Assembly: GCA_036004405.1 (NCBI GenBank)
Contig: DASYRM010000028.1
Span: 1 to 64,000 of the forward strand
Direction of reading: 5' to 3'
DNA length: 64,000 nt
From: DASYRM01 sp036004405
GTDB taxonomy: Bacteria; Acidobacteriota; Vicinamibacteria; Vicinamibacterales; UBA2999
The notes beneath the pieces are model-generated. The model was given only the letters and a program-made list of their open reading frames with translations. It was not told where the DNA came from and did no database searches. Every line of letters begins with the position of its first letter. The first letter of the stretch is position 1. The translations under genes and the position numbers were made by a program. Shown in pieces: positions 1-7,130 of the stretch.

Positions 1-417
1 GCCATCGCCGGCACCGCCACGCTCCCCCGCGTCGCCGGCGTGCAGATCGATTTCGACGCCGTGGAGTCGGAGCGCATCGTCTATCGCGCCCTCGTGATCG
101 CGGTGCGGAAGGCGCTCGGCCCGCAGGTGCCGTTGTCGATCACCGCGCTGGCCTCGTGGTGCGCCGGAGACCAATGGCTGAGCGGGCTGCCGGTGGACGA
201 AGCCGTGCCGATGCTCTTTCAGATGGGTCCGGTGCACGCGGCGTATGCACGTATCGCGGCGTCGGCGACGGCGGCCGCGGCGACGTGCCGGTCGGCCGTC
301 GGCACGTCGCTCGACGAACCGCTCCGCATGCGCGCCCACGCACGCCGGGTTTACGTCTTCAACCCCGAGCCGTGGACAGCGGCGTCGATCGCGCGCGCAC
401 GAGAGGTGGCCCAATGA
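1..417 (+). CDS. DUF3142 domain protein, C-terminal part (gene starts before the window)
   Basis: The frame is open from base 1 and ends at TGA 415-417, giving the last 138 residues of a longer protein. The stretches VQIDFDA, LSITALASWC and DEAVPMLFQMG are what I know from the DUF3142 family, whose members look like a glycosidase-type barrel but have no proven function that I can name. A GTG at 40 could be read as a start, but coding sequence continues upstream of it without a break, so the real start lies outside the window. The stop overlaps the start of the next gene by ATGA, so the two are almost certainly co-translated and probably work together. Family assignment is from motif memory, the partial status is seen directly. 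Confidence 0.75.
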   Translation, partial: AIAGTATLPRVAGVQIDFDAVESERIVYRALVIAVRKALGPQVPLSITALASWCAGDQWLSGLPVDEAVPMLFQMGPVHAAYARIAASATAAAATCRSAVGTSLDEPLRMRAHARRVYVFNPEPWTAASIARAREVAQ

Positions 418-2663
418 GCGGACGCAGGGGCCACCTTCAGGTGGCCCGTTGGCAGCCACGAGGGCGCACGTGGCTCTGGGCCGTGGTGCTGGCCGTCGCC
501 GGGACCACCGCGGTGTTCACGTGCGCCGTGGAGTTCCTCGAGCTCATCACCGTTCGGCATACCTCGCCCGCGGACCCGGCGGCGTACGCGCGCGGCGACC
601 TCGGCGTCGTCAAGCCGACGTTTGCGCGCCGATACCTGGTGCAGGCCTATCGCACCCTGGTGGGACTCTCGCCGCTGCCCGCCCCGCCAACCGGCGGCTA
701 CGTCGCGGCCTCGCAGTACTCGACAGCATTCGCGGAGTGGAGCGCGATTCAGAAACGCGAGATTCCACCGGCGGCCGCCACGGCGCTGCAGCCCGTCAGA
801 TCGGAACGGGCCGTCGCCGACTATGCGTCGTTCGACAACTGCCTCGAATCGGCCTTCGCGACGGCTGTCACGGCGTTCAAAGAGCGGGCGGCCTATTACG
901 GGACCCGCAGCCCGCAGCTCGCCGACTGGGTCCGGGGCCAGGCCGCGGTGTTCCAGAACTGCGGCGGGACGACGCTGATGCTCCCCGCCCCGACGACGGC
1001 CGACGACCCGCGGCTGCGCGCCGACCGGGATTACCAGACCGCCGCCGCGTACTTCTACGCGACGCAGTACGACGAAGCCGCCGGCCGCTTTCGCGCGATC
1101 GCGAGCAATACGGCCTCGCCGTGGCGCCCGAGTGCCCGCTACCTGGCGGCGCGCGCCCTCATACGATCCGTGACGGTGCCGCCCATGCGGCCCAAGGACG
1201 CCGCGCAACGACTGGCCACGGCGGAACGCGATCTGCGGGCGACGATCGCCGACCGGGACGCCGCTGCGTTCCACGCCTCCGCGCGCGGCCTCCTCGGGTT
1301 CATCGCTGTACGTGAACGGCCGCTGGAGCGGCTGCACGAGCTCGCACGCCGGCTCGCGGCGGCGCCCGCCGTGGATCCACAGGACGTCGTGGACTACACG
1401 TGGCTGATGGACGCGGCACTCGGCGAGACGGCCGCCGGCGGCGCGGCGCTCGACCTGGCCGAGGTCACACGCGGAGACGACCTCAACGCCTGGATCGTCG
1501 ATACGCAGCGGCGGCGCGCGGACCAGGCGATCGAGCGCTGGAGGGCGGCGCGATCCGTCACGACGTTGATTGCCGCGCTCTGGTCCGCTCCCGCCTCGCA
1601 CATGGAGACGCCGGCGCTCTTGAGCGCCGCGGCCGCCGTCCCACGCAGCTCGCCCGCGTTCGCGACCGCGGCGTTCCTCCGCGTGCGACTGCTGATCCAG
1701 CGCGGCGACATCGACGGGGCGCGCACGGTGCTGGCGGCGCTGCCGGCGGCCACCGGATCCGGCCTCGGCACCGAAACGCTGAACCTGCTTCGTGCGGCGC
1801 GCTTCGCGATCGCGGACTCGCTCGACGAGCTTCTGACCGAGGCCCCGCGCGACGTGGCGGTGCCGGCGGGCGCACTCACCACGCTCGGCGGCGCGGCGTT
1901 GACGCTCGATCGGCCGTCGTGGGACGACGACGTCGCCGCCGTGTTCAACGGGCGCCTGCCGCTCGACCAGCTGGTGGCCGCGGCGGAGTCCACCCGGCTC
2001 CCGGCACGACTGCGGACGCGTGTGGCGCAGAACGCGTTCACCCGCGCCGTGATGTTGGACCGGCCCGAGGTGGGCGCGCGGGCGGCTGCCGTTTTGAGTC
2101 AGCTCGCCCCGCAACTGCGCACCGATCTCACCCGCTACGTCTCGGCTCCCGACCAGGACGCGCGCCGGCGCGCGAGCGTGTTGATCCTCCTTCGGACGCC
2201 GGGCCTCTCGATCAACGTGATCGGCCGTGACACCAACGATTCGTACGGCCGTGTCGAGCCTCATCGAGTGTTCGGTCACGCCAGCCTCAGGAACTGGTGG
2301 TGCGGCGTCAAGGACGAGGTGGGTGACGGCCCCGCGAGTCTCCTGACCGGGCCGGGACGCCCGCCCTCGCCTCGTTTTCTGAGCGACGCCGAGCGGCAGG
2401 CCGCAAACCGCGAACGAACGGCTCTCGCGACGGCTGAAGCGCCGCGGGAGTATCTGATCAGAGAAGCAATCGCCTGGGCCTCCACGCGCCCCGCCGATCG
2501 GGATGCCGCAGAGGCGCTGGCGCTCGCCATCGAAGGCTGGCGCTGGTCGGCGTGCACCTACGACGGCCCGAAGTCGGACTTGCCCCGGCGCGCGTTCGCG
2601 CGGCTCCACCGGCAGTTCCCCGGCAGCGAGTGGGCGAAAAGGACCAAGTACTGGTACGAGTGA
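414..2663 (+). CDS. membrane-anchored helical-repeat protein coupled to DUF3142
   Basis: A 749-aa protein whose ATG lies in an ATGA overlap with the DUF3142 stop; a weak GAGAGG-type ribosome site precedes it. An upstream in-frame start is possible but would lie inside the previous gene. Residues about 20-41 form one hydrophobic segment (signal anchor), so the large remainder is probably periplasmic. Around residues 203-245 the pattern DYQTAAAYFYATQYDEAAGRFRA looks like a TPR-type helical hairpin, and the alanine- and leucine-rich rest suggests an all-helical solenoid. No enzyme motif was recognised. A palindromic repeat (428-447) is translated into residues 6-11, just before the membrane segment. 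Function unknown; the partnership with DUF3142 is inferred from the overlap. Confidence 0.8.
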   Translation: MSGRRGHLQVARWQPRGRTWLWAVVLAVAGTTAVFTCAVEFLELITVRHTSPADPAAYARGDLGVVKPTFARRYLVQAYRTLVGLSPLPAPPTGGYVAASQYSTAFAEWSAIQKREIPPAAATALQPVRSERAVADYASFDNCLESAFATAVTAFKERAAYYGTRSPQLADWVRGQAAVFQNCGGTTLMLPAPTTADDPRLRADRDYQTAAAYFYATQYDEAAGRFRAIASNTASPWRPSARYLAARALIRSVTVPPMRPKDAAQRLATAERDLRATIADRDAAAFHASARGLLGFIAVRERPLERLHELARRLAAAPAVDPQDVVDYTWLMDAALGETAAGGAALDLAEVTRGDDLNAWIVDTQRRRADQAIERWRAARSVTTLIAALWSAPASHMETPALLSAAAAVPRSSPAFATAAFLRVRLLIQRGDIDGARTVLAALPAATGSGLGTETLNLLRAARFAIADSLDELLTEAPRDVAVPAGALTTLGGAALTLDRPSWDDDVAAVFNGRLPLDQLVAAAESTRLPARLRTRVAQNAFTRAVMLDRPEVGARAAAVLSQLAPQLRTDLTRYVSAPDQDARRRASVLILLRTPGLSINVIGRDTNDSYGRVEPHRVFGHASLRNWWCGVKDEVGDGPASLLTGPGRPPSPRFLSDAERQAANRERTALATAEAPREYLIREAIAWASTRPADRDAAEALALAIEGWRWSACTYDGPKSDLPRRAFARLHRQFPGSEWAKRTKYWYE
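428..447. repeat. REP-like palindrome inside a coding start
   Basis: Perfect palindrome GGGCCACC-TTCA-GGTGGCCC, 8-base arms and a TTCA loop. It lies within codons 5-12 of the 749-aa gene and is translated as part of the cytoplasmic tail before the signal anchor. It is one member of the family described elsewhere in this window. Confidence 0.85.
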
Positions 2664-2705
2664 CGGCGAGACTTCGGCGTCGGGACTACAATCGCCGCAG
2701 AACCT

Positions 2706-3632
2706 ATGACACTGGCTCGACGGTGTTCCGGAGCAGGTCTCGTGGCGCTGGTCACGTTGGCGGCGGCCTGTACGAAACCCGCACCCGCGCCCGAGCCCGA
2801 GGCGGCAGTGACAACAGCGGTCCAGTCCTGGAGGGACAAGCACGAAGCTGACTACCGGCGCGAGTGGGTGACGATTGCCGGCCTGCATTTTCTGAAACCC
2901 GGTGCGCAGACGGCGGGTAGCGCCACGGGCAGCGACGTCGAGTTGCCGGCGAGCGCGCCCCCCACCCTCGGGCGCTTCATCCTCGATGGCACCACGGTTC
3001 GCTTCGAGCCGGCCCCTGGCGTGGCCGTCGATCTCAAAGGCACGCGTGTCACCGCGCCCGTCGTCCTCAAAGACGACGCCAGCGGTCCGGCCGACGAGCT
3101 CAAAGCAGGCACCGTGACCATTGCCGTGCATGTCAGCGGCGAGCGGCGCTCGCTGCGCGTGTGGGATCCCGACGGCCCGTTGGCGCGCGGCTTCAAGGGC
3201 TTCACGTGGTTCCCGATCCAGGGCGACTATCACGTCACCGGACGCTTCATCCCCGACGCCGCGCCGCGCACGATGCAGGTGATCAACACCTTCGGCGATC
3301 TCGACAGCTTTCAAACGCAGGGCGTGGTGGAGTTCACGCTCAACGGGCAGACGCTCCGCCTGCGCCCCTTCACCACGCGGCCGAAGCGCTTCTACTTCGT
3401 ATTCAAGGACGCCTCGAGCGGCAACGAGACCTACGCCGCGGCACGCTTTCTCTACGCCGACCTGAAGGACGACGGCACCACGGTGCTCGACTTCAACCAG
3501 GCCTACAACCCGCCCTGCGCGTTCAATCCGTTCACCACCTGTCCCATTCCGCTGCCCGAGAACCGGCTGCCGGTGAAGGTGCTCGCCGGCGAGCGCGCGT
3601 ACCCCGAGCACGTCGAGCTGCCGGCGTCGTGA
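2706..3632 (+). CDS. DUF1684 lipoprotein
   Basis: A 308-aa protein with a lipoprotein signal peptide: hydrophobic core then LAAAC with the lipidated Cys at position 22. The body carries features I associate with DUF1684: the early WVTIAGLHFL segment, FTWFPIQGDYHV, the NTFGDLDSF stretch, and the C-terminal DFNQAYNPPCAFNPFTTC block followed by LPVKVLAGE. No activity is established for the family as far as I know. The two Cys in the PPCAF..TTC block could form a disulfide in the periplasm. A possible -10 box TACAAT (2687-2692) lies 13 bases before the ATG, giving a very short leader. The stop overlaps the GTG of the protease gene by four bases, so they are coupled. Confidence 0.85.
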   Translation: MTLARRCSGAGLVALVTLAAACTKPAPAPEPEAAVTTAVQSWRDKHEADYRREWVTIAGLHFLKPGAQTAGSATGSDVELPASAPPTLGRFILDGTTVRFEPAPGVAVDLKGTRVTAPVVLKDDASGPADELKAGTVTIAVHVSGERRSLRVWDPDGPLARGFKGFTWFPIQGDYHVTGRFIPDAAPRTMQVINTFGDLDSFQTQGVVEFTLNGQTLRLRPFTTRPKRFYFVFKDASSGNETYAAARFLYADLKDDGTTVLDFNQAYNPPCAFNPFTTCPIPLPENRLPVKVLAGERAYPEHVELPAS

Positions 3633-4891
3633 TCCGCCGCACGCTGCTGCTCTCGCTCATCCTGCTGATGCCTGCGGGGGCGATGGCGCAGAGTGCGGCT
3701 CCACCGGTGTCCGCCACCGACCGCGTCGCGGTCCCGGAGCCGAGCGCCAAGGCGCTGGCGTACCACCGCAGCGGCAACCTGCTGTGGGTGGCCAACACCG
3801 CGTGGGGACTGCTGGTTCCGGCGCTCTTCCTCTGGACCGGGTTCTCCGACCGAATGCGCGACTGGGCAGCGCGGATCGGCCGCAAGTGGTTCTTCGTCGT
3901 GGCCGTCTACTGGGTCATCTTCACGCTGGTGTCGACCGCCATCGATCTGCCGCGCGTCTACTACGAAGGGTTCGTGCGGCAGCACGCCTACGGCCTGTCG
4001 AACCAGACGATCGGCAAATGGGCCAGCGACCAGGTGGCGAGCCTGGGTATCACGCTCGTCATCGGCAGCCTGGTCCTGTGGATCCCCTACCTGCTGCTCG
4101 CCCGCAGCCCGCGGCGCTGGTGGCTCTACACCACGATGCTGGCGATCCCCTTCATCATCCTGCTTCAGCTGATCACGCCGATCTGGATCGACCCGCTGTT
4201 CAACAAGTTCGGGCCGATGAAGGACAAGGCGCTCGAGACGCAGCTCCTGCAGCTGGCCGACCGTTCGGGCATCGAGGGCGGCCGGGTGTTCGAGGTGGCG
4301 AAGAGCGAAGACACCAAGCAGCTCAACGCCTACGTCAACGGCTTCGGCGCCACGCAGCGGATCGTGCTGTGGGACACCATCATCAACGCCATGGATCGGC
4401 CGCAGCTCCTCGCGGTGATGGGGCACGAGATGGGCCACTACGTGCTCAAGCACGTCTGGCAGTTGATCGCGATGGCGACGTTGGCGATTCTGGTCCTGCT
4501 GTACGTGGTGTACAAGCTGTCGGACACCCTGATCGGTCGCTACCCTGGCCGCTTCGGGTTCACGTCGCTGGCCGACGTGGCGTCGCTGCCGCTCATCCTG
4601 CTGCTGGTGGGCGCCGTGTCGCTCGTGGTCGACCCGCTGACGCTCGCCTTCGCGCGCCACGTCGAGCACGAGGCCGACCGCTTCACGCTCGAGCTCACGC
4701 ACGACAACCACGCCTTCGGGACCGCGCTGGTCATCCTGCAGCAGGAAAACCTCGGCGTGCCGCGGCCGGGCCGCCTCTACACGTGGTTCCGCGAGAACCA
4801 CCCGCCGCTCGGCGAGCGCATCGACTTCAGCAACGACTACCGCCCGTGGGCCACGGGCCAGCCGCTCGTCTACACGAAATTCTTTAAGTAG
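3629..4891 (+). CDS. M48 family Ste24-type metalloprotease
   Basis: A 420-aa integral membrane zinc protease of the CAAX prenyl protease 1 (Ste24) type. The start is the GTG at 3629 in a GTGA overlap with the DUF1684 gene, followed by a signal-like hydrophobic N-terminus ending near AMAQ. Further hydrophobic segments follow before the catalytic motif HEMGH at residues 266-270; the second zinc-binding site is EHEAD with Glu346. The SEDTKQLNAYVNGFG stretch is typical of Ste24 enzymes. In bacteria these are membrane quality-control proteases rather than prenyl-protein processors (family knowledge). Coupling to a DUF1684 lipoprotein suggests an envelope role. Two tandem palindromes follow immediately after the stop and may serve as its 3' end. 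Confidence 0.92.
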   Translation: MIRRTLLLSLILLMPAGAMAQSAAPPVSATDRVAVPEPSAKALAYHRSGNLLWVANTAWGLLVPALFLWTGFSDRMRDWAARIGRKWFFVVAVYWVIFTLVSTAIDLPRVYYEGFVRQHAYGLSNQTIGKWASDQVASLGITLVIGSLVLWIPYLLLARSPRRWWLYTTMLAIPFIILLQLITPIWIDPLFNKFGPMKDKALETQLLQLADRSGIEGGRVFEVAKSEDTKQLNAYVNGFGATQRIVLWDTIINAMDRPQLLAVMGHEMGHYVLKHVWQLIAMATLAILVLLYVVYKLSDTLIGRYPGRFGFTSLADVASLPLILLLVGAVSLVVDPLTLAFARHVEHEADRFTLELTHDNHAFGTALVILQQENLGVPRPGRLYTWFRENHPPLGERIDFSNDYRPWATGQPLVYTKFFK

Positions 4892-4949
4892 GGTCCACCT
4901 TCAGGTGGACCGTCACGGACCACCCGTAGGGTCCGCCTTCAGGCGGACC
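4892..4949. repeat. two tandem REP-like palindromes
   Basis: Two 20-base palindromes in direct orientation: GGTCCACC-TTCA-GGTGGACC at 4892-4911 and GGTCCGCC-TTCA-GGCGGACC at 4930-4949. Each is preceded by GTAG and followed by CGTCA. The arms differ from each other by a paired A:T to G:C change, so pairing is kept. They start one base after the stop of the protease gene and lie between convergent genes, where they could act as hairpin 3' ends. Confidence 0.88.
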
Positions 4950-5014
4950 GTCATGAGCCGGCCCCCACGTCAGAGGGCGGCGGCGGGTTGGCCGACCCGC
5001 CGCCGACGGTGCGC

Positions 5015-5641
5015 TCAGCGCACCACGTTGAGGATGACGCCGCCATACACACGGTGCCCATAGCGAGTGTCCGCCCCCCAGAACGCGGGCGCATCGTCCT
5101 TGCCCTGCACGGCAATGAACCGGTAGTCGCCGCGAAGGCCCCAGCGCCCGGCGTACCACTTCACGCCGCCGCCGACGTTGCCGGTGAGAAAGGTGTCGCT
5201 GCCGGTGATGCCCAGCGCCGCCCGTTCAAACAGCGTCTGCCCGCCGATACCACCCGTCACGTACGGCACCACGGACCCGCGCGCGGCGTGGACGATGACG
5301 TTGCCGTTGTAGTTCAGCAGGTGCGGCGACTTCGTGTCAGCCAGCGTGGCGCCGCTGAAGTCCAGGCTCTGCGAGATGCCGATGGCCCCGCTGACCTCGC
5401 CCTCGACGCCCACGTAGCGGTTGAAGTTCACCGTGACGCCGCCGCCCAGGTCGTAGTTGCCGAAGCTCGGTCCGCTCGAGTCCTTGCTCTCGGTGAAGAA
5501 CGTGCCTCCACCGGGAATGATGGTGACCTCGACGAGTCCTGGACCGGGCTCCGATTCGCTCGATTGCGCGAACGCTCCCGATGTTCCAATCAATCCAAAG
5601 ACCGCGGCGAAGATCAGAGTGCGATAAGTACGACGAGTCAT
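5015..5641 (-). CDS. small outer-membrane beta-barrel protein, last gene of efflux operon
   Basis: A 208-aa protein with a signal peptide (MTRRTYRTLIF..GAFAQ) followed by alternating, glycine-rich strands such as DLGGGVTVNFNRYVGVEGEV and VVPYVTGGIGGQTLF, ending in a terminal aromatic-poor strand VYGGVILNVVR. This is the pattern of an 8-stranded OmpA/OmpX-like barrel. The ATG overlaps the stop of the outer-membrane factor gene (ATGA), and a GGGAGAG ribosome site lies just upstream within that gene. It is therefore the fourth cistron of the adaptor-pump-channel operon. No specific function can be named; a role in the envelope adaptation that accompanies efflux is inference only. Confidence 0.82.
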   Translation of the reverse strand: MTRRTYRTLIFAAVFGLIGTSGAFAQSSESEPGPGLVEVTIIPGGGTFFTESKDSSGPSFGNYDLGGGVTVNFNRYVGVEGEVSGAIGISQSLDFSGATLADTKSPHLLNYNGNVIVHAARGSVVPYVTGGIGGQTLFERAALGITGSDTFLTGNVGGGVKWYAGRWGLRGDYRFIAVQGKDDAPAFWGADTRYGHRVYGGVILNVVR

Positions 5642-7128
5642 GGTTGTGCTCTCCCTGTGATGGACGACTCGGGGATCCCCCCGAGTGCTTTGTAGACGGC
5701 GATGACGCTGGTGAACACACTCGACTCCGCATCCGCGACGGCGTCCTCGGCCTGCAGTTCGGTGCGTTCCGCGTCGAGCAAGGCGAGAAAGTCGGCTGCA
5801 CCTTCTCGATACCGCACACGGGCAATCGCGGCGGCGCGGCTGCTCTCCCGCGCTTGCTCGACGAGCTTGACGAGGCGTTGCTGATCCTCGCGATATGTGA
5901 CGAGCGCGTTCTCGGTCTCCTCGAGCGCGCGCAGCACGACCTGTTCGAACGCCGCGATCGACTCGCGGGTCGCGCCTTCGGCGCCGCGCACCCTGGCGCG
6001 CGCGCTTCCGATGTCGAAGGCCGCCCACGTCAAGGCCGGCGTCACCGCCCAGGCACGGGTATCGGCCACGCTGAAGAAGTTGCCGCGGCCGGCCAGCAGC
6101 CCCAGGAAGCCACTGATCGTGATGTGCGGATAGAGATCCGCGGCGGCGATCGCTTCGTTGGCGGTGGCCGCCGCCAGCCGGCGTTCCGCCGCGCGCACGT
6201 CGGGCCGGCGGCGCAGCAGCGTGTCCGGCTCGCCGATCGGCAGCGCCTTGGCGAGCACCGGATACGGGCGGGGGGCGAGATCGACGTCGAGCGATCCCGG
6301 CCTGGCGGCGGTGAGCACGGCGAGGCGATGCTCGCGCCGCGCGATCGCGTTCCGGATGGGCGGGATGCTCGCTTCAACCGCCGCCGCGTGCGCGGCGGCG
6401 CTCGCCACGTCCTGCGGTTCGCCGAAGCCTTCGTCGTCGCGGACGCGCGTGAGGCGCAGCGTCTCCTGCTGACTGGAGAGATTGCGCTCGGCCACCGCGA
6501 GGCGCTGCTGCAGGCCGCGCATCTCGAAGTAGTTGCGGCCCACTTCCGCCGCCACGCTGACGCGCACGTCGTCGAGCACCGCCGCGTACTGCTCGGCGGT
6601 GGCGGCCGCTGAGCGCACCTGGTTGCGCACGCGGCCGAACACGTCGAGCTCCCAGAACGCGTCGAAGCCGGCGCGATAGGTGGAGATTGTCCGCGGCTCG
6701 TCCGTGAACCCGGGAATCGCCTCACTCCGCCGATCCGCGACTGCACCGGCGGTGGCGGTCGGGTAGCGATCGAGGCGCACGTCGTCGAACAGTGCCCGCG
6801 CCTGATCGAAGCGCGCGACCGCGATGCGGACGTCATGGTTGGCCGCCAGCGCCCGAGACATCAGGTTGTCGAGCACCGGGTCGCCGAAGAGGCCCCACCA
6901 CCGCGGATCGAACCGCTCCTCCACGACGAGCGCGCCGTCGGCGCTCTTGATCGAGGCCGGGGCCAGCGTCGGCGCGGTGTACGGCTTGCGCAGCGTGCAC
7001 GCCGTCAGCGACAGCGCCAGCGCCACAGCCAGGAGGACGGGCCGCCTGAAGGCGGCCCCGACGAACAGGAGGACGGGCCGCCTGAAGGCGGCCCCTACGA
7101 AGGCGGCCCCTACGACCGAGCGTTTCAT
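5638..7128 (-). CDS. NodT-family efflux outer-membrane factor lipoprotein
   Basis: A 496-aa outer-membrane channel of the OprM/NodT type, which docks on the RND pump and adaptor encoded just upstream. After the lipidated Cys44 come LRKPYTAP, DPRWWGLFGDPVLDNLMSRAL, the mid-protein repeat boundary with LLRRRPDVRAAERRLAAA, ALTWAAFDIGSARARV and the C-terminal GAADFLALLDAERTEL, all characteristic of the family. The signal peptide is abnormal: residues 6-33 hold a repeated VGAAF..VGAAFRRPVLLF.VGAAFRRPVLLA block encoded by two tandem palindromic repeats, followed by a normal hydrophobic core and the lipobox SLTAC. The gene starts 2 bases after the pump stop codon. If the ATG at 7128 is right, the secretion signal is some 24-28 residues longer than usual. 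Confidence 0.9.
   Translation of the reverse strand: MKRSVVGAAFVGAAFRRPVLLFVGAAFRRPVLLAVALALSLTACTLRKPYTAPTLAPASIKSADGALVVEERFDPRWWGLFGDPVLDNLMSRALAANHDVRIAVARFDQARALFDDVRLDRYPTATAGAVADRRSEAIPGFTDEPRTISTYRAGFDAFWELDVFGRVRNQVRSAAATAEQYAAVLDDVRVSVAAEVGRNYFEMRGLQQRLAVAERNLSSQQETLRLTRVRDDEGFGEPQDVASAAAHAAAVEASIPPIRNAIARREHRLAVLTAARPGSLDVDLAPRPYPVLAKALPIGEPDTLLRRRPDVRAAERRLAAATANEAIAAADLYPHITISGFLGLLAGRGNFFSVADTRAWAVTPALTWAAFDIGSARARVRGAEGATRESIAAFEQVVLRALEETENALVTYREDQQRLVKLVEQARESSRAAAIARVRYREGAADFLALLDAERTELQAEDAVADAESSVFTSVIAVYKALGGIPESSITGRAQP
7031..7102. repeat. tandem 36-base REP-like units inside a signal-peptide region
   Basis: Two copies of a 36-base unit, at 7031-7066 and 7067-7102, each carrying the palindrome GGGCCGCC-TGAA-GGCGGCCC (7039-7058 and 7075-7094), plus a partial third copy (GGCGGCCCCTACGA) running to about 7115. 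The period of 36 keeps the reading frame, and both copies are translated into the signal peptide of the outer-membrane factor. Confidence 0.9.
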
Positions 7129-7130
7129 GA

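Noticed and set aside
351..3611. A 1086-codon open frame on the minus strand opposite the 749-aa and DUF1684 genes
   Set aside because: It is a shadow of high-GC coding DNA, rich in Arg, Gly and Ala, without family motifs, and spans two genes and their junction.
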